Below are positions 1 through 7,743 of a stretch of 36,463 bases of DNA, piece after piece (positions within the stretch are counted from its first letter, which is position 1; each line of letters opens with the position of its first letter). The DNA is from Rhizobium sp. (GTDB lineage Bacteria; Pseudomonadota; Alphaproteobacteria; Rhizobiales; Rhizobiaceae). The position numbers and the translations under genes are program-made. The notes under the pieces are model-generated. The model saw nothing but the letters and a program-made list of their open reading frames with translations, was not told the DNA's origin and did no database searches. The DNA lies in NCBI GenBank assembly GCA_027533385.1, contig JAPZUE010000129.1, forward strand, positions 1 through 36,463. The letters are read 5' to 3'.

Positions 1-123
1 AACCGCGTCTTCAAGTCCTACGAGGATATCGTCGACCACTGCTGCTACGCTTGGAGAACCCTACAGGACCGACCGTGGAAGATAATGTCGATCGGCCGAC
101 GCAAATGGGCCCAAAGGTTCTGA
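1..123 (+). CDS. IS630-family transposase, C-terminal end (5' part outside window)
   Basis: An open frame from base 1 to a TGA at 121-123 encodes 40 residues. They include YEDIVDHCCYAW and, near the end, RPWKIMSIGRRKWAQ. This is the conserved tail of IS630-family DDE transposases, where a segment of the form DIVDHCCxAWN...PWRIMSIGxRxWA is typical. The window begins inside the gene, so whether the rest is intact cannot be judged. No inverted repeat of the element was identified in the following 300 bases. The family call rests on recall of the family tail, not on a search. Confidence 0.75.
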   Translation, partial: NRVFKSYEDIVDHCCYAWRTLQDRPWKIMSIGRRKWAQRF

Positions 124-442
124 TCAATGACGGTTGGTATTAGGAAGGGACCGACGCTTTTTGGCGATCGCTTGAAGTCAAGAAGCGACAGCGCTTCGCT
201 CCTCACGTGATGGCGTGGGAGATCCTAGGCCTGCCGATGAAACCGCACACGTCAGTTCAATCCTCATTGATTGACCGGCAGAAGTTCCGGCCCATGGCCA
301 TCGCTTCACAACATTGAAGGCGCTCTCACCAAACGGTTGTCTTGCCGCTGGCCGTGCCGATGTTGAACTGCCTTGCGATCTGATCCCTGTTTGCCGGGAA
401 GCCGTCATGCTGGAAAAACGGACCTGGGTGAAGTTCACGGTC
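124..442. other. Gene-poor stretch after the transposase
   Basis: About 320 bases with no convincing gene. Short open frames on both strands have an unnatural composition. The stretch may contain the right end of the IS630-type element and its flank, but no clear inverted repeat was recognised. Confidence 0.4.
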
Positions 443-1087
443 TCAGGTGTGTGGCCGAAAAGTCTGATTGTGGGGGTCAAGCACGGGATGATCCCAGATC
501 GCAATCAACCAGCCAGGATATCGTCGCTTAGACACGCAAACGAAACCAAGCCGCTCGTCAGATCGGCAGTAAGCGGCAAGTTTTAGGCAGTCGGCGTCTG
601 AAACATCGTCACCGTCAGGATGCGCCTTCATCACGACCAGAAGGCCATGGCGAGCCAAGACTTGTTGAGCTTCGCGCATCAAGCGCAAGGCAAGACGACG
701 ACCACGAAGAGATGGATCGACCCATACCCGTTCGATATGGGCAATCGATTTGCATTCCTCCAGGACCGTTCCCCGCCCCAAAGCTTTGCGCAAGAGCGGC
801 TTTTCGTCGGCCAGAACATGGAATGTCTCCATCGCATGTCCGCTTCGCATGTCGAAAACATCGAAATACCGTTCATCGTCACTCTCGGGAAGATAGCCGA
901 CCTGCACCAGATAGCCCTGCAGATGGGCCAGAGCCGCGTCTCCTCCGAGATGACCAGAGGATGAATGCTTGAGCATCGCCACGGAGAACTCCAGGACGTG
1001 CGCGCTATCCGGGTTTATGCAGAAGGTTGTTTCAATCTTCAGGAAGGTGTCATCTATGTTGATGTTTCCATTTATCAACGATCGCAT
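443..1087 (-). CDS. GNAT-like N-acetyltransferase
   Basis: A 214-residue protein. The segment HIERVWVDPSLRGRRLALRL followed by MREAQQVLARHGL fits the acetyl-CoA binding motif A of the GNAT fold (V-x-P-x-x-R-G-x-G/R-x-A-x-x-L, then a helix). The N-terminal half has the mixed alpha/beta character of GNAT proteins (FDVFDMRSGHAMETFHVLADE). The acceptor substrate is unknown. The open frame continues upstream to 1195, but the extra 36 residues look non-coding, so the ATG at 1087 (MRSLINGN) is preferred even though its ribosome-binding site is poorly placed. It stands alone, downstream of an IS630-type tail and convergent with it. Another acyltransferase-like role is possible. Confidence 0.6.
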   Translation of the reverse strand: MRSLINGNINIDDTFLKIETTFCINPDSAHVLEFSVAMLKHSSSGHLGGDAALAHLQGYLVQVGYLPESDDERYFDVFDMRSGHAMETFHVLADEKPLLRKALGRGTVLEECKSIAHIERVWVDPSLRGRRLALRLMREAQQVLARHGLLVVMKAHPDGDDVSDADCLKLAAYCRSDERLGFVCVSKRRYPGWLIAIWDHPVLDPHNQTFRPHT

Positions 1088-1195
1088 CCTCGTGCCTGGT
1101 TCGGGCGACCAGCAACGAAAGCTGTTGTCCTGAGCCGCACTTGTTTCCGGTCCTCGCCTCTTCGGAATACACCAGCGGTCTGGCATTCGAAGCAA

Positions 1196-1881
1196 GATCC
1201 GCCCATTCGCTCAACGCAATCACGTCTGCGAGGGCTCCCTGTCGCAGTCGGCCACAGCAGTTTGCAACGCTCGGCTTTCCGCGGCACCAGCATCAGCCTG
1301 CTGATAGAGGTCCCTGAGACCGGCGTGTCAAGACATTCGAGCACCGCGCAGCACAGCTTTTCGGTATCGACAACGCTCTGCCGCCGTTCACGCGGGTTTC
1401 GTCGGCGGGCCCGAAAGGATCTCGCGACAGACAGCGCAACGACCCGGCTGTTCAGCGCGTATCTTTCTGATTCAGAAGCCGGCTGCAAGGCCCACAGTGC
1501 CGATTGAAAGCCCTGAAAGGAGAGGAAATCGGTAGCAGTGCACGTGCTCACCCTCGGCCCGACACACTCTCCAAAGCCTTTCCGCCGTCAAGAACTCCCT
1601 AGATATTTCGACAACCTCCTCAAACGGATCGTTTAGCGGACTGCATCTTGATCGATCCTGCAACGCTTGCGAGCCACAGACGATTCACGCAGCGATCATG
1701 GTGGCTGTTGTTCGATCGGACAGTGGTAGTCGTGCCCGTCACACTCACGACTTGACACGTCAACGAACAGATGGACCTGGAGGCTGGCGTCTTCGTATGT
1801 CAGGGCACTCACTGGACTTCCAGGTGTATTGCAGTCTGCAAGGACAGCTTCGACCTTCTCAACAACCTGCTACAAGCGCGA
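1196..1881. other. Intergenic stretch without a convincing gene
   Basis: Nearly 700 bases between the acetyltransferase and the RND pump. Minus-strand frames at 1472-1663 and 1075-1551 are open but arginine- and cysteine-rich with no recognisable family. A GAGGAGG at about 1615-1621 (minus sense) is not followed by a credible start. The stretch could hold a decayed gene. No terminator with a T run was seen after the RND gene. Confidence 0.4.
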
Positions 1882-4800
1882 TCACACCTTCCCGGTTGCC
1901 GGTTTCTTCCCCAGGAACTCCTCGATCCGTTGGAGGATGACGAAGAATGGCGGCACGAAGACGACGGTGAGGCAGGTGGAGCCGAGCATGCCGGTAAGCA
2001 CGGCGATGCCGATCGATTTCTGGGCGCTGGCGCCAGCCCCCGTCTGCAGCACGAGCGGCACCACGCCGAGAATGAAGGCGATTGAGGTCATCAGGATCGG
2101 CCGGAAGCGCGACCCGGCGGCTTCGAGCGCCGCCTCCGTGATGCTGCGCCCGTCCTTGAAGCGCAGATGCCGTGCCGTCTCGACGATCAGGATGGCGTTC
2201 TTGGCAGACAATGCGATCAGCAGGACAAGGCCGATCTGCGTGTAGAGATTGACCGAGGCATTGGCGGCGAGCAACGTCAGCGCGGTGCCGATCAGGGCGA
2301 GCGGCACGGTGGCGATGATGCTGATCGGCGCCCACCAACTTTCATATTGTCCGGCAAGCACAATATAGACCAGGAGCAGGCTGAGCGCATAGACGACATA
2401 GATCTGCCCGCCCAGAACCCGCTCCTGGTAGGAGACTGCGGTCCATTCCTTAGAAAATCCGCCCGGCAGCAGATCTTTCGTGATCTCGTCCAGACGGTCG
2501 AGAGCCTGCCCCGTGGAGAAGCCGGCGGACTGCGAGCCGATGATCTGGGCGGAAGGATAGAGATTGTAGAGGCTGGCCAGAGCCGGTCCGGTCACGGCCT
2601 CGACCTCAGCGATCGCGCCGAGCGGCACCATCTGGCCGGTGGCGCTGCGCAGGCGCAGCTGTTCGAGATCTAGGACGCTGATGCGCCGTTCGGCGTCTGC
2701 CTGCACATAAACCTGGAAGACGCGCCCGAACAGGTTGATCTGCCCCGCATACGAGGAGCCGATGTAGTTTCCGACCGTATCATAGGCCTGGCCGACATCG
2801 ATATTGCGGGTCTGCGCCTTCACCCGGTCGATCAGCACAGCATATTGCGGCGCGTCGGCCCGAAACGGGCTGAAGGCCTCGCGAAATACCGGATCGCTTG
2901 CGGCGGTCCTCGCAACGGTCGCCCCCACCTCGGCGAGACGCTCGTAATCGAAATTGCCGTCGCGGGACTGGATCTGCAGCGCGAAGCCGGCGGCATTGCC
3001 GATCCCCTGGATCGGCGGCGGTGGCAGGACAAGGGCCTGTCCGTCGGGCAGAGTGCCGAGCCTCTCGCGAAGCTCAGTGTAGAGCGACAGGAGGTCACCG
3101 CCTTCGGCGCGGACACTCCAGTCCTTCAGGATGACATAGGCGACACCAGCATTGGCGAGGCTGGCATTGCCATTCAGGGCAGACAAACCGCTGATCGCAA
3201 CGACGGTATCAACGGCTTGCATATCCTCGACGCGCCGGCGCACGTCCTCAAGCGCCGTTGCCGTGCGCTCGAGCGAGGCCCCTTCCGGAAGCTGCACCGA
3301 TACCAGGAAATAACCCTGGTCTTCGATCGGCAGGAAGGCGGTCGGAACGCGGGCGAGCAGCGCCACGGCAAGGCCTGCCAACAACACAGCCAGAACCGAG
3401 AGGATGAGGCTGAAGTCGAGCATGCGGCGGATCAGGCGCACATAGAGGCGCTCCAGCCCGCCATAGACCACGTCGAAGCCGCGATAGATGATGTTCTTTC
3501 GCTGGTCCTGGACATGCGGTTTCAGCCAGAGTGCACATTGTGTCGGCTTCAGCGTCACGGCGTTGATGGCGCTGATCAATGCGGTGGCGGCAATTACCAG
3601 CGAGAACTGCCGGTACATCTCGCCGCTCAAGCCCGGCAGGAAGGAGGCGGGCAGGAAGACGGCAAGCAGCACAAGGGTAATGCCGATGATCGGGCCAAAC
3701 AGCTCGTCCATGGCCCGTGCAGCGGCTTGGCGCGGCGCCATCCCCGCCTCAATATGCTTGGCGGCAGCCTCGACCACCACGATCGCATCATCGACGACGA
3801 TGCCGATGGCCAGGATGATCGCAAACAGCGTCGAGAGATTGATCGAGAAGCCGAACAGCGCCAGCGCCGCAAAGGCGCCGATGATGGTCACCGGCACGGT
3901 TGTCGCCGGCACCAGCGTCGCCCGCCAGTTCTGCAGGAAAAGCAGAATGACGAGAAGCACGAGAAATGCCGCTTCGATCAGGGTTTTGTAGACGTCGCCA
4001 ATGGCAGCGGAGACGAAGAGCGTCGTGTCGAAGGGCACGGAATAGCTCAGCCCCTGCGGAAACTGCGCCGACAGGGCCGACATCCGCGCCTTGACAGCCG
4101 CAATGGTCTCCAGCGCGTTGGCATCTGGCAGAAGGAAGAGTGCGAGGCCTGCCGCAGGCTTCCCGTCGATGGTGAATTGCTGACTGTATTGCTGCGCGCC
4201 GAGCTCGATGCGGGCCACGTCGCCCAACCGGACAATCTCGCCCCGCTCCCCGACCTTCAGGATGATATTGGAGAAATCCTTGACGTCTTCCAGCTTCGAG
4301 GCGAGTTTCAGCGTGTACTGGAATTCCTGCCCGGCAGGCACCGGAGGAAGCGCCAGCTGACCGGCAGAGGAGGTGCGGCTTTGCTGTCGGATGGCGGACA
4401 TGACATCGCTGGGCACGAGGTTGCGGGCCGCCATCTTCTGCGGGTCCATCCAGATGCGGACCGCGTAGCTGCCCGAGCCGAAGACGTTGACCGCGCCGAT
4501 GCCCGGAACGCGGGCGATCTCGTCGACCAGGCTGATCGTGCCGTAATTGGCCATGAACAGGCTGTCATGATCAAGATTATCTGATGTCAGTGCCACGATC
4601 GCAAGTATGGATGTGGAGCGCTTGGCGGTCTGCACGCCCTGCGCCTGGACCGCATCCGGCAGAAGCGGCACGGCACCGGCCACGCGATTCTGCACGAGGA
4701 TCTGCGCCTCGTCGGGGTCGGTGCCGATGGCAAAGGTGACGGTGAGTGTGTAGGCACCGTCGCTGGTCGCCGTCGATTGCATGTACAGCATGCCCTCGAC

Positions 4801-5013
4801 GCCGTTGACGCGGCTTTCGATGGGCAGCGCGACATCCTGGACGATGATTTCGGCATTGGCGCCGGGATAACGCGCCGTCACCTGGATCGAGGGCGGCACG
4901 ACGTTTGGATATTGTGCGACCGGCAGGCGCAGCAGGGCCACCAGCCCCAGAATGATCGTCAGGATGGCGATGACATTGGCCAGAACCGGGCGATCGATAA
5001 AATATCGGGCCAT
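1882..5013 (-). CDS. RND (HAE1 family) multidrug efflux permease
   Basis: A 1043-residue inner-membrane proton/drug antiporter of the AcrB/MexB type; family members are usually 1030-1060 residues, so it is full length. The N terminus MARYFIDRPVLANVIAI is the classical first membrane helix. The proton-relay aspartates of TM4 are D408 and D409 in GIVVDDAIVVVE, and the TM10 lysine is K938 in SAKNAILIVE. Two large periplasmic loops (about 30-335 and 560-870) make up the porter and docking domains. An AGGGAG sits 8 bases before the ATG. The gene lies 33 bases after its adaptor gene, so the two are co-transcribed. No outer-membrane TolC-type gene is nearby, so the pump probably uses one encoded elsewhere. 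The substrate cannot be told from sequence. Confidence 0.95.
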   Translation of the reverse strand: MARYFIDRPVLANVIAILTIILGLVALLRLPVAQYPNVVPPSIQVTARYPGANAEIIVQDVALPIESRVNGVEGMLYMQSTATSDGAYTLTVTFAIGTDPDEAQILVQNRVAGAVPLLPDAVQAQGVQTAKRSTSILAIVALTSDNLDHDSLFMANYGTISLVDEIARVPGIGAVNVFGSGSYAVRIWMDPQKMAARNLVPSDVMSAIRQQSRTSSAGQLALPPVPAGQEFQYTLKLASKLEDVKDFSNIILKVGERGEIVRLGDVARIELGAQQYSQQFTIDGKPAAGLALFLLPDANALETIAAVKARMSALSAQFPQGLSYSVPFDTTLFVSAAIGDVYKTLIEAAFLVLLVILLFLQNWRATLVPATTVPVTIIGAFAALALFGFSINLSTLFAIILAIGIVVDDAIVVVEAAAKHIEAGMAPRQAAARAMDELFGPIIGITLVLLAVFLPASFLPGLSGEMYRQFSLVIAATALISAINAVTLKPTQCALWLKPHVQDQRKNIIYRGFDVVYGGLERLYVRLIRRMLDFSLILSVLAVLLAGLAVALLARVPTAFLPIEDQGYFLVSVQLPEGASLERTATALEDVRRRVEDMQAVDTVVAISGLSALNGNASLANAGVAYVILKDWSVRAEGGDLLSLYTELRERLGTLPDGQALVLPPPPIQGIGNAAGFALQIQSRDGNFDYERLAEVGATVARTAASDPVFREAFSPFRADAPQYAVLIDRVKAQTRNIDVGQAYDTVGNYIGSSYAGQINLFGRVFQVYVQADAERRISVLDLEQLRLRSATGQMVPLGAIAEVEAVTGPALASLYNLYPSAQIIGSQSAGFSTGQALDRLDEITKDLLPGGFSKEWTAVSYQERVLGGQIYVVYALSLLLVYIVLAGQYESWWAPISIIATVPLALIGTALTLLAANASVNLYTQIGLVLLIALSAKNAILIVETARHLRFKDGRSITEAALEAAGSRFRPILMTSIAFILGVVPLVLQTGAGASAQKSIGIAVLTGMLGSTCLTVVFVPPFFVILQRIEEFLGKKPATGKV

Positions 5014-5046
5014 TGCGGCGCTCCCTGTGGGGCTGATTTGGGATTG

Positions 5047-6156
5047 TCAGATCTGGTCGACGATCTCGACGGCCTCGCCGGGGGTTAAGCCCCCGAGGCC
5101 GCGTGTGACGACCTGATCCGCTTCGTTGACTCCAGACAGGATTTCGCGCCGGCCATCGGGCGTTTTATCGCCGAGGATGACCTTGCGCTGTTGGACAACG
5201 TCATCTTCCCCGACGACGAGCACGCTGTAGGTGCCCTGCAGGCCCGCGATTGCCCGTTCGGGGATCGTCACGACGCGGCGCGTATCGAGCGGGATGCGCA
5301 CTCTTGCGAACATGCCAGAGGACAGGAAACGGTCCGGATTGGGGAACAGCGCCCGAAGCGTCAGCGTCCCGGTGGCCCGATCGATCTCCGGGGCGATGTA
5401 GTCGAGCGTGCCCGCATATGTGTAACCGCCGCCCTCAGACAGAGCGGCCTCAACCCGGATCGGATTGCCCTCGCCGGGACTGATCCTGCGCCCGGCAAGC
5501 GCCTTGCGGATCAGGATCACCTCCTGCTCGGTTGCGGAGAAGTTGAGGTGCAACGGATCCGGCTGGATCAGCACGGCGAGCTTCGGCGCGGCGGCGGCGT
5601 TGACGAAGGCGCCGGGATCGGCGGTGCGTGCCCCGAGAATACCGTCGAAGGGGGCCTTTACCTCCGTGTAGGAAAGGTTGAGGGCGGCGGATCTCAGCCG
5701 GGCTTCCGCCGCCGTCAATTGCGCCTCCGCGATGCGCTTCTGGGTGTCGGCGCTTTCGCGCGTGCTTTCGGAAATGGCCTGCCGGGCCGAAAGGGTTTCC
5801 TGCCGCGCGGCATTGGCTTGCGCCTGCTCCAGGTTGGCCTGCTGCTGCTTCAAATCCGCCTCTGCCGTCAAAAGGCTGATCCGGTAGGGCTCCGGTTCAA
5901 TGACAAAAATCGTTTCGCCCTTGCGGACCAAGTCGCCGTCACGGAACCGGACCTCCTGAAGGGTCCCGGAGACGCGGGCAACCAGATCGACGGCGTTGAC
6001 GGCGCTGAACGATCCCGTCGATTGCAGATATCGGGTGATATCGGCGACCTCAGGCGTTTCGATCATCACTTTACGCTTCGCCTCCTGAGCAAGCGCGATA
6101 CCAGGCGAAAGGACAAGGCAGGACGCAAGTCCCACGGCGGCAATCAGGCGGTTCAT
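5047..6156 (-). CDS. RND efflux periplasmic adaptor (membrane fusion protein, AcrA-like)
   Basis: A 369-residue periplasmic adaptor that links the RND pump to an outer-membrane channel. Residues 1-24 form a signal peptide with a probable cleavage site ALA|QE; a possible lipobox (LASC, Cys13) is very near the N terminus and less likely used. The order is as in AcrA: a lipoyl half-motif (ARVSGTLQEVRFRDGDLVRKGE), an alpha-hairpin coiled coil at about 95-165 rich in A, Q and E, the second lipoyl half (YTEVKAPFDGILGARTADPG), then beta-barrel and membrane-proximal domains (GGLTPGEAVEI). A GGAGG lies 7 bases before the ATG. It is 34 bases after the EF-hand gene and 33 before the pump gene. Confidence 0.93.
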   Translation of the reverse strand: MNRLIAAVGLASCLVLSPGIALAQEAKRKVMIETPEVADITRYLQSTGSFSAVNAVDLVARVSGTLQEVRFRDGDLVRKGETIFVIEPEPYRISLLTAEADLKQQQANLEQAQANAARQETLSARQAISESTRESADTQKRIAEAQLTAAEARLRSAALNLSYTEVKAPFDGILGARTADPGAFVNAAAAPKLAVLIQPDPLHLNFSATEQEVILIRKALAGRRISPGEGNPIRVEAALSEGGGYTYAGTLDYIAPEIDRATGTLTLRALFPNPDRFLSSGMFARVRIPLDTRRVVTIPERAIAGLQGTYSVLVVGEDDVVQQRKVILGDKTPDGRREILSGVNEADQVVTRGLGGLTPGEAVEIVDQI

Positions 6157-6190
6157 GGTGGAGCCTCCGGGCGGATCGCGGGTGAGCGTC

Positions 6191-6469
6191 TCATTTCAGC
6201 GCCGCGAGTTCCGTCGGCGTCAGCAGACCGTTCTTGTCCTTGTCGATGCGCCCAAAGGCCAGGCTGTAGCGCCCTGCCCCCTGGATCTTGCCGGCCATCG
6301 GATTTCCAGCAGCGGCCAGGCCGTCGATAAAGGTCTTGAACTCGCTGGAATCGAGCTCCGTGTCACCATTCTTGTCGGCCGCCAGGAAGACCTCCTGCTG
6401 GGCAAAAGCTGCAAGCGGCGTGACGAGGCTCAGAGACAGGGCAGTGGCGATCAGATGACGGGTTTTCAT
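6191..6469 (-). CDS. Secreted EF-hand (calcium-binding) protein
   Basis: A 92-residue protein with a signal peptide (MKTRHLIATALSLSLVTPLAAFAQ, cleavage after AFA). Two EF-hand loops are visible: DKNGDTELDSSE and DKDKNGLLTPTE. Both have acidic or oxygen-bearing residues at positions 1, 3 and 5 and a closing Glu at position 12. The product is likely a periplasmic calcium-binding or calcium-sensing protein. The ATG at 6469 is chosen because GAGGAG lies 7 bases upstream; an earlier ATG at 6508 has no such support and would spoil the signal peptide. It lies 35 bases after the lipoprotein gene and 34 before the adaptor gene, so a calcium-related function tied to the pump or envelope is possible but unproven. 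Confidence 0.85.
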   Translation of the reverse strand: MKTRHLIATALSLSLVTPLAAFAQQEVFLAADKNGDTELDSSEFKTFIDGLAAAGNPMAGKIQGAGRYSLAFGRIDKDKNGLLTPTELAALK

Positions 6470-6504
6470 GCGACTTCTCCTCGGTTGAGACAGATTGAAT
6501 GGCG

Positions 6505-7644
6505 TCAAAGATTGTTCTGGTCGGTTGCAACCAGAAGCGCGTCGTCGAGCCTCGGCACGGCGACGACGAGATGCTGGAGGCTGGACGAGATCGGGCCCGG
6601 TTTGCTCGACAGGGTGCGGCCAATGCCGGCAATGGTCTGACCATCGCCAAAGGCCTTGCCATGGTTCTTGCCGAACCCGCCCTTCACCTGCGAAATGTCA
6701 TGGGCCTCGATGCCAAGCGCACGGAACTTTGCAAGGTCGGTGGTCTCGCCGGCGCGGATCTTGCCGCCGAACAGGCGGCGCGACAGCTGCAGCGCGCGGT
6801 CATCGGCAGACACATAGACCTTGATACGTCCCGCCAAGGGTCCCAGCTGGCTGACCTGGGTGCGGAACACGTCGAAATCGATGTCAGGTGCGGCCAGAAT
6901 CACGGTCCCGATGCGGTCCAAAGATCCCCTGTCCTTCGACAGCGCCATCTGGCGCAGCGTCTCCATCGTCAACCACGTTCCCATGGAATGGGCGAAAATG
7001 TCGATGCGTTGGAGACTTTTTTCCTGAGCCAGTCCGTCGATCAGCTGCTGCAGGGCGTCACGACTGTAATTGGCGGAATCCTTGTCGTATCCGTAACCTG
7101 TCGGAATCCCCTGGGAGGGCCAGCTGAACAGGATCGGCCGGCCCTCGAAGCCGGTATCCTCGACGATCTGCGCAAAGCGAACGGCGGCCTGGTCGAACCG
7201 CGTGTTGAATCCATGGGTGAAGATCATCGCGCGCGTCGTCGTCATCTGCGCGGGATCAACCGGCGTTGCCGCCTCGGCCTTGAATTCCGCATAGCTGAGC
7301 GGGACCGCCTTAAGCAGCGCAATTTCCGTTCTCGGATCTGGATTTCGAGCGGAAACCGGCAAGGTGCCGGCCTCGCGGTTCTTCGGCATCGACATGGTCA
7401 GCCGTACGAAATGCACGGCGCTGTCACGCTCGTGGCCGAACAGGAAGCCCTTCTTGTCGGGGTCGGGCTTGCGGGTGGTTACCGCCAGCATGGACAATTG
7501 CCGGCTCTCGGCATCGTGTGTCGCGACCGGCTGCAGAAGGCCGATGTCGGCGGAAGCGCAGCCAGTCAGCGCAAGGGTCGCGGCCATGACGGGGCCAGCA
7601 AGCCAACGCTTTGCTCTGCACAGGTGAGCCGTCACGATCGGCAT
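6505..7644 (-). CDS. Lipoprotein alpha/beta hydrolase (DUF900-like)
   Basis: A 379-residue protein with a lipoprotein signal: ATLALTGCAS gives a lipobox with Cys29. Features of the DUF900 alpha/beta hydrolases are present: the oxyanion-hole strand FTHGFNT at about 142-148, ILFSWPSQG at about 171-179, and a nucleophile elbow AHSMG with Ser220. VILAAPDID resembles the strand bearing the acidic residue. The substrate of this family is unknown. The start at 7644 (MPIVTAHL) has CTGGAG 8 bases upstream, whereas the longer frame to 7719 would place the lipobox too far in. It follows the MscS-type gene by 93 bases, a gap that contains one of two identical palindromes. Confidence 0.85.
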   Translation of the reverse strand: MPIVTAHLCRAKRWLAGPVMAATLALTGCASADIGLLQPVATHDAESRQLSMLAVTTRKPDPDKKGFLFGHERDSAVHFVRLTMSMPKNREAGTLPVSARNPDPRTEIALLKAVPLSYAEFKAEAATPVDPAQMTTTRAMIFTHGFNTRFDQAAVRFAQIVEDTGFEGRPILFSWPSQGIPTGYGYDKDSANYSRDALQQLIDGLAQEKSLQRIDIFAHSMGTWLTMETLRQMALSKDRGSLDRIGTVILAAPDIDFDVFRTQVSQLGPLAGRIKVYVSADDRALQLSRRLFGGKIRAGETTDLAKFRALGIEAHDISQVKGGFGKNHGKAFGDGQTIAGIGRTLSSKPGPISSSLQHLVVAVPRLDDALLVATDQNNL

Positions 7645-7731
7645 TCGATTGCTCCAGGTTCCATGGCACGCAGCAACGCGCCGCATGATCTTGGGAGCGG
7701 ACACTCGTTCAGGTCGCATCGTCCCACCATC

Positions 7732-7743
7732 CCATGATCATGG
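7732..7743. promoter_or_regulatory. 12-bp palindrome CCATGATCATGG (copy 1)
   Basis: A perfect palindrome that overlaps the stop codon of the MscS-type gene and sits about 90 bases before the start of the hydrolase gene. An identical copy at 9703-9714 lies before the MscS-type gene. An operator role is inferred from the repetition and equivalent placement. Confidence 0.4.

Noticed and set aside
1075..1551. Minus-strand frame of 158 codons
   Set aside because: Arg- and Cys-rich, overlaps the start of the acetyltransferase gene, no plausible start signal or family.
2845..4584. 579-codon plus-strand open frame
   Set aside because: It lies antisense to the RND pump, whose frame has all catalytic residues; the translation is His/Arg/Asp-rich with no family character.
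5191..6330. 379-codon plus-strand open frame
   Set aside because: Antisense to the adaptor gene; no recognisable domain.
6499..7737. 412-codon plus-strand open frame
   Set aside because: Antisense to the lipoprotein hydrolase gene, which has a lipobox and a nucleophile elbow.
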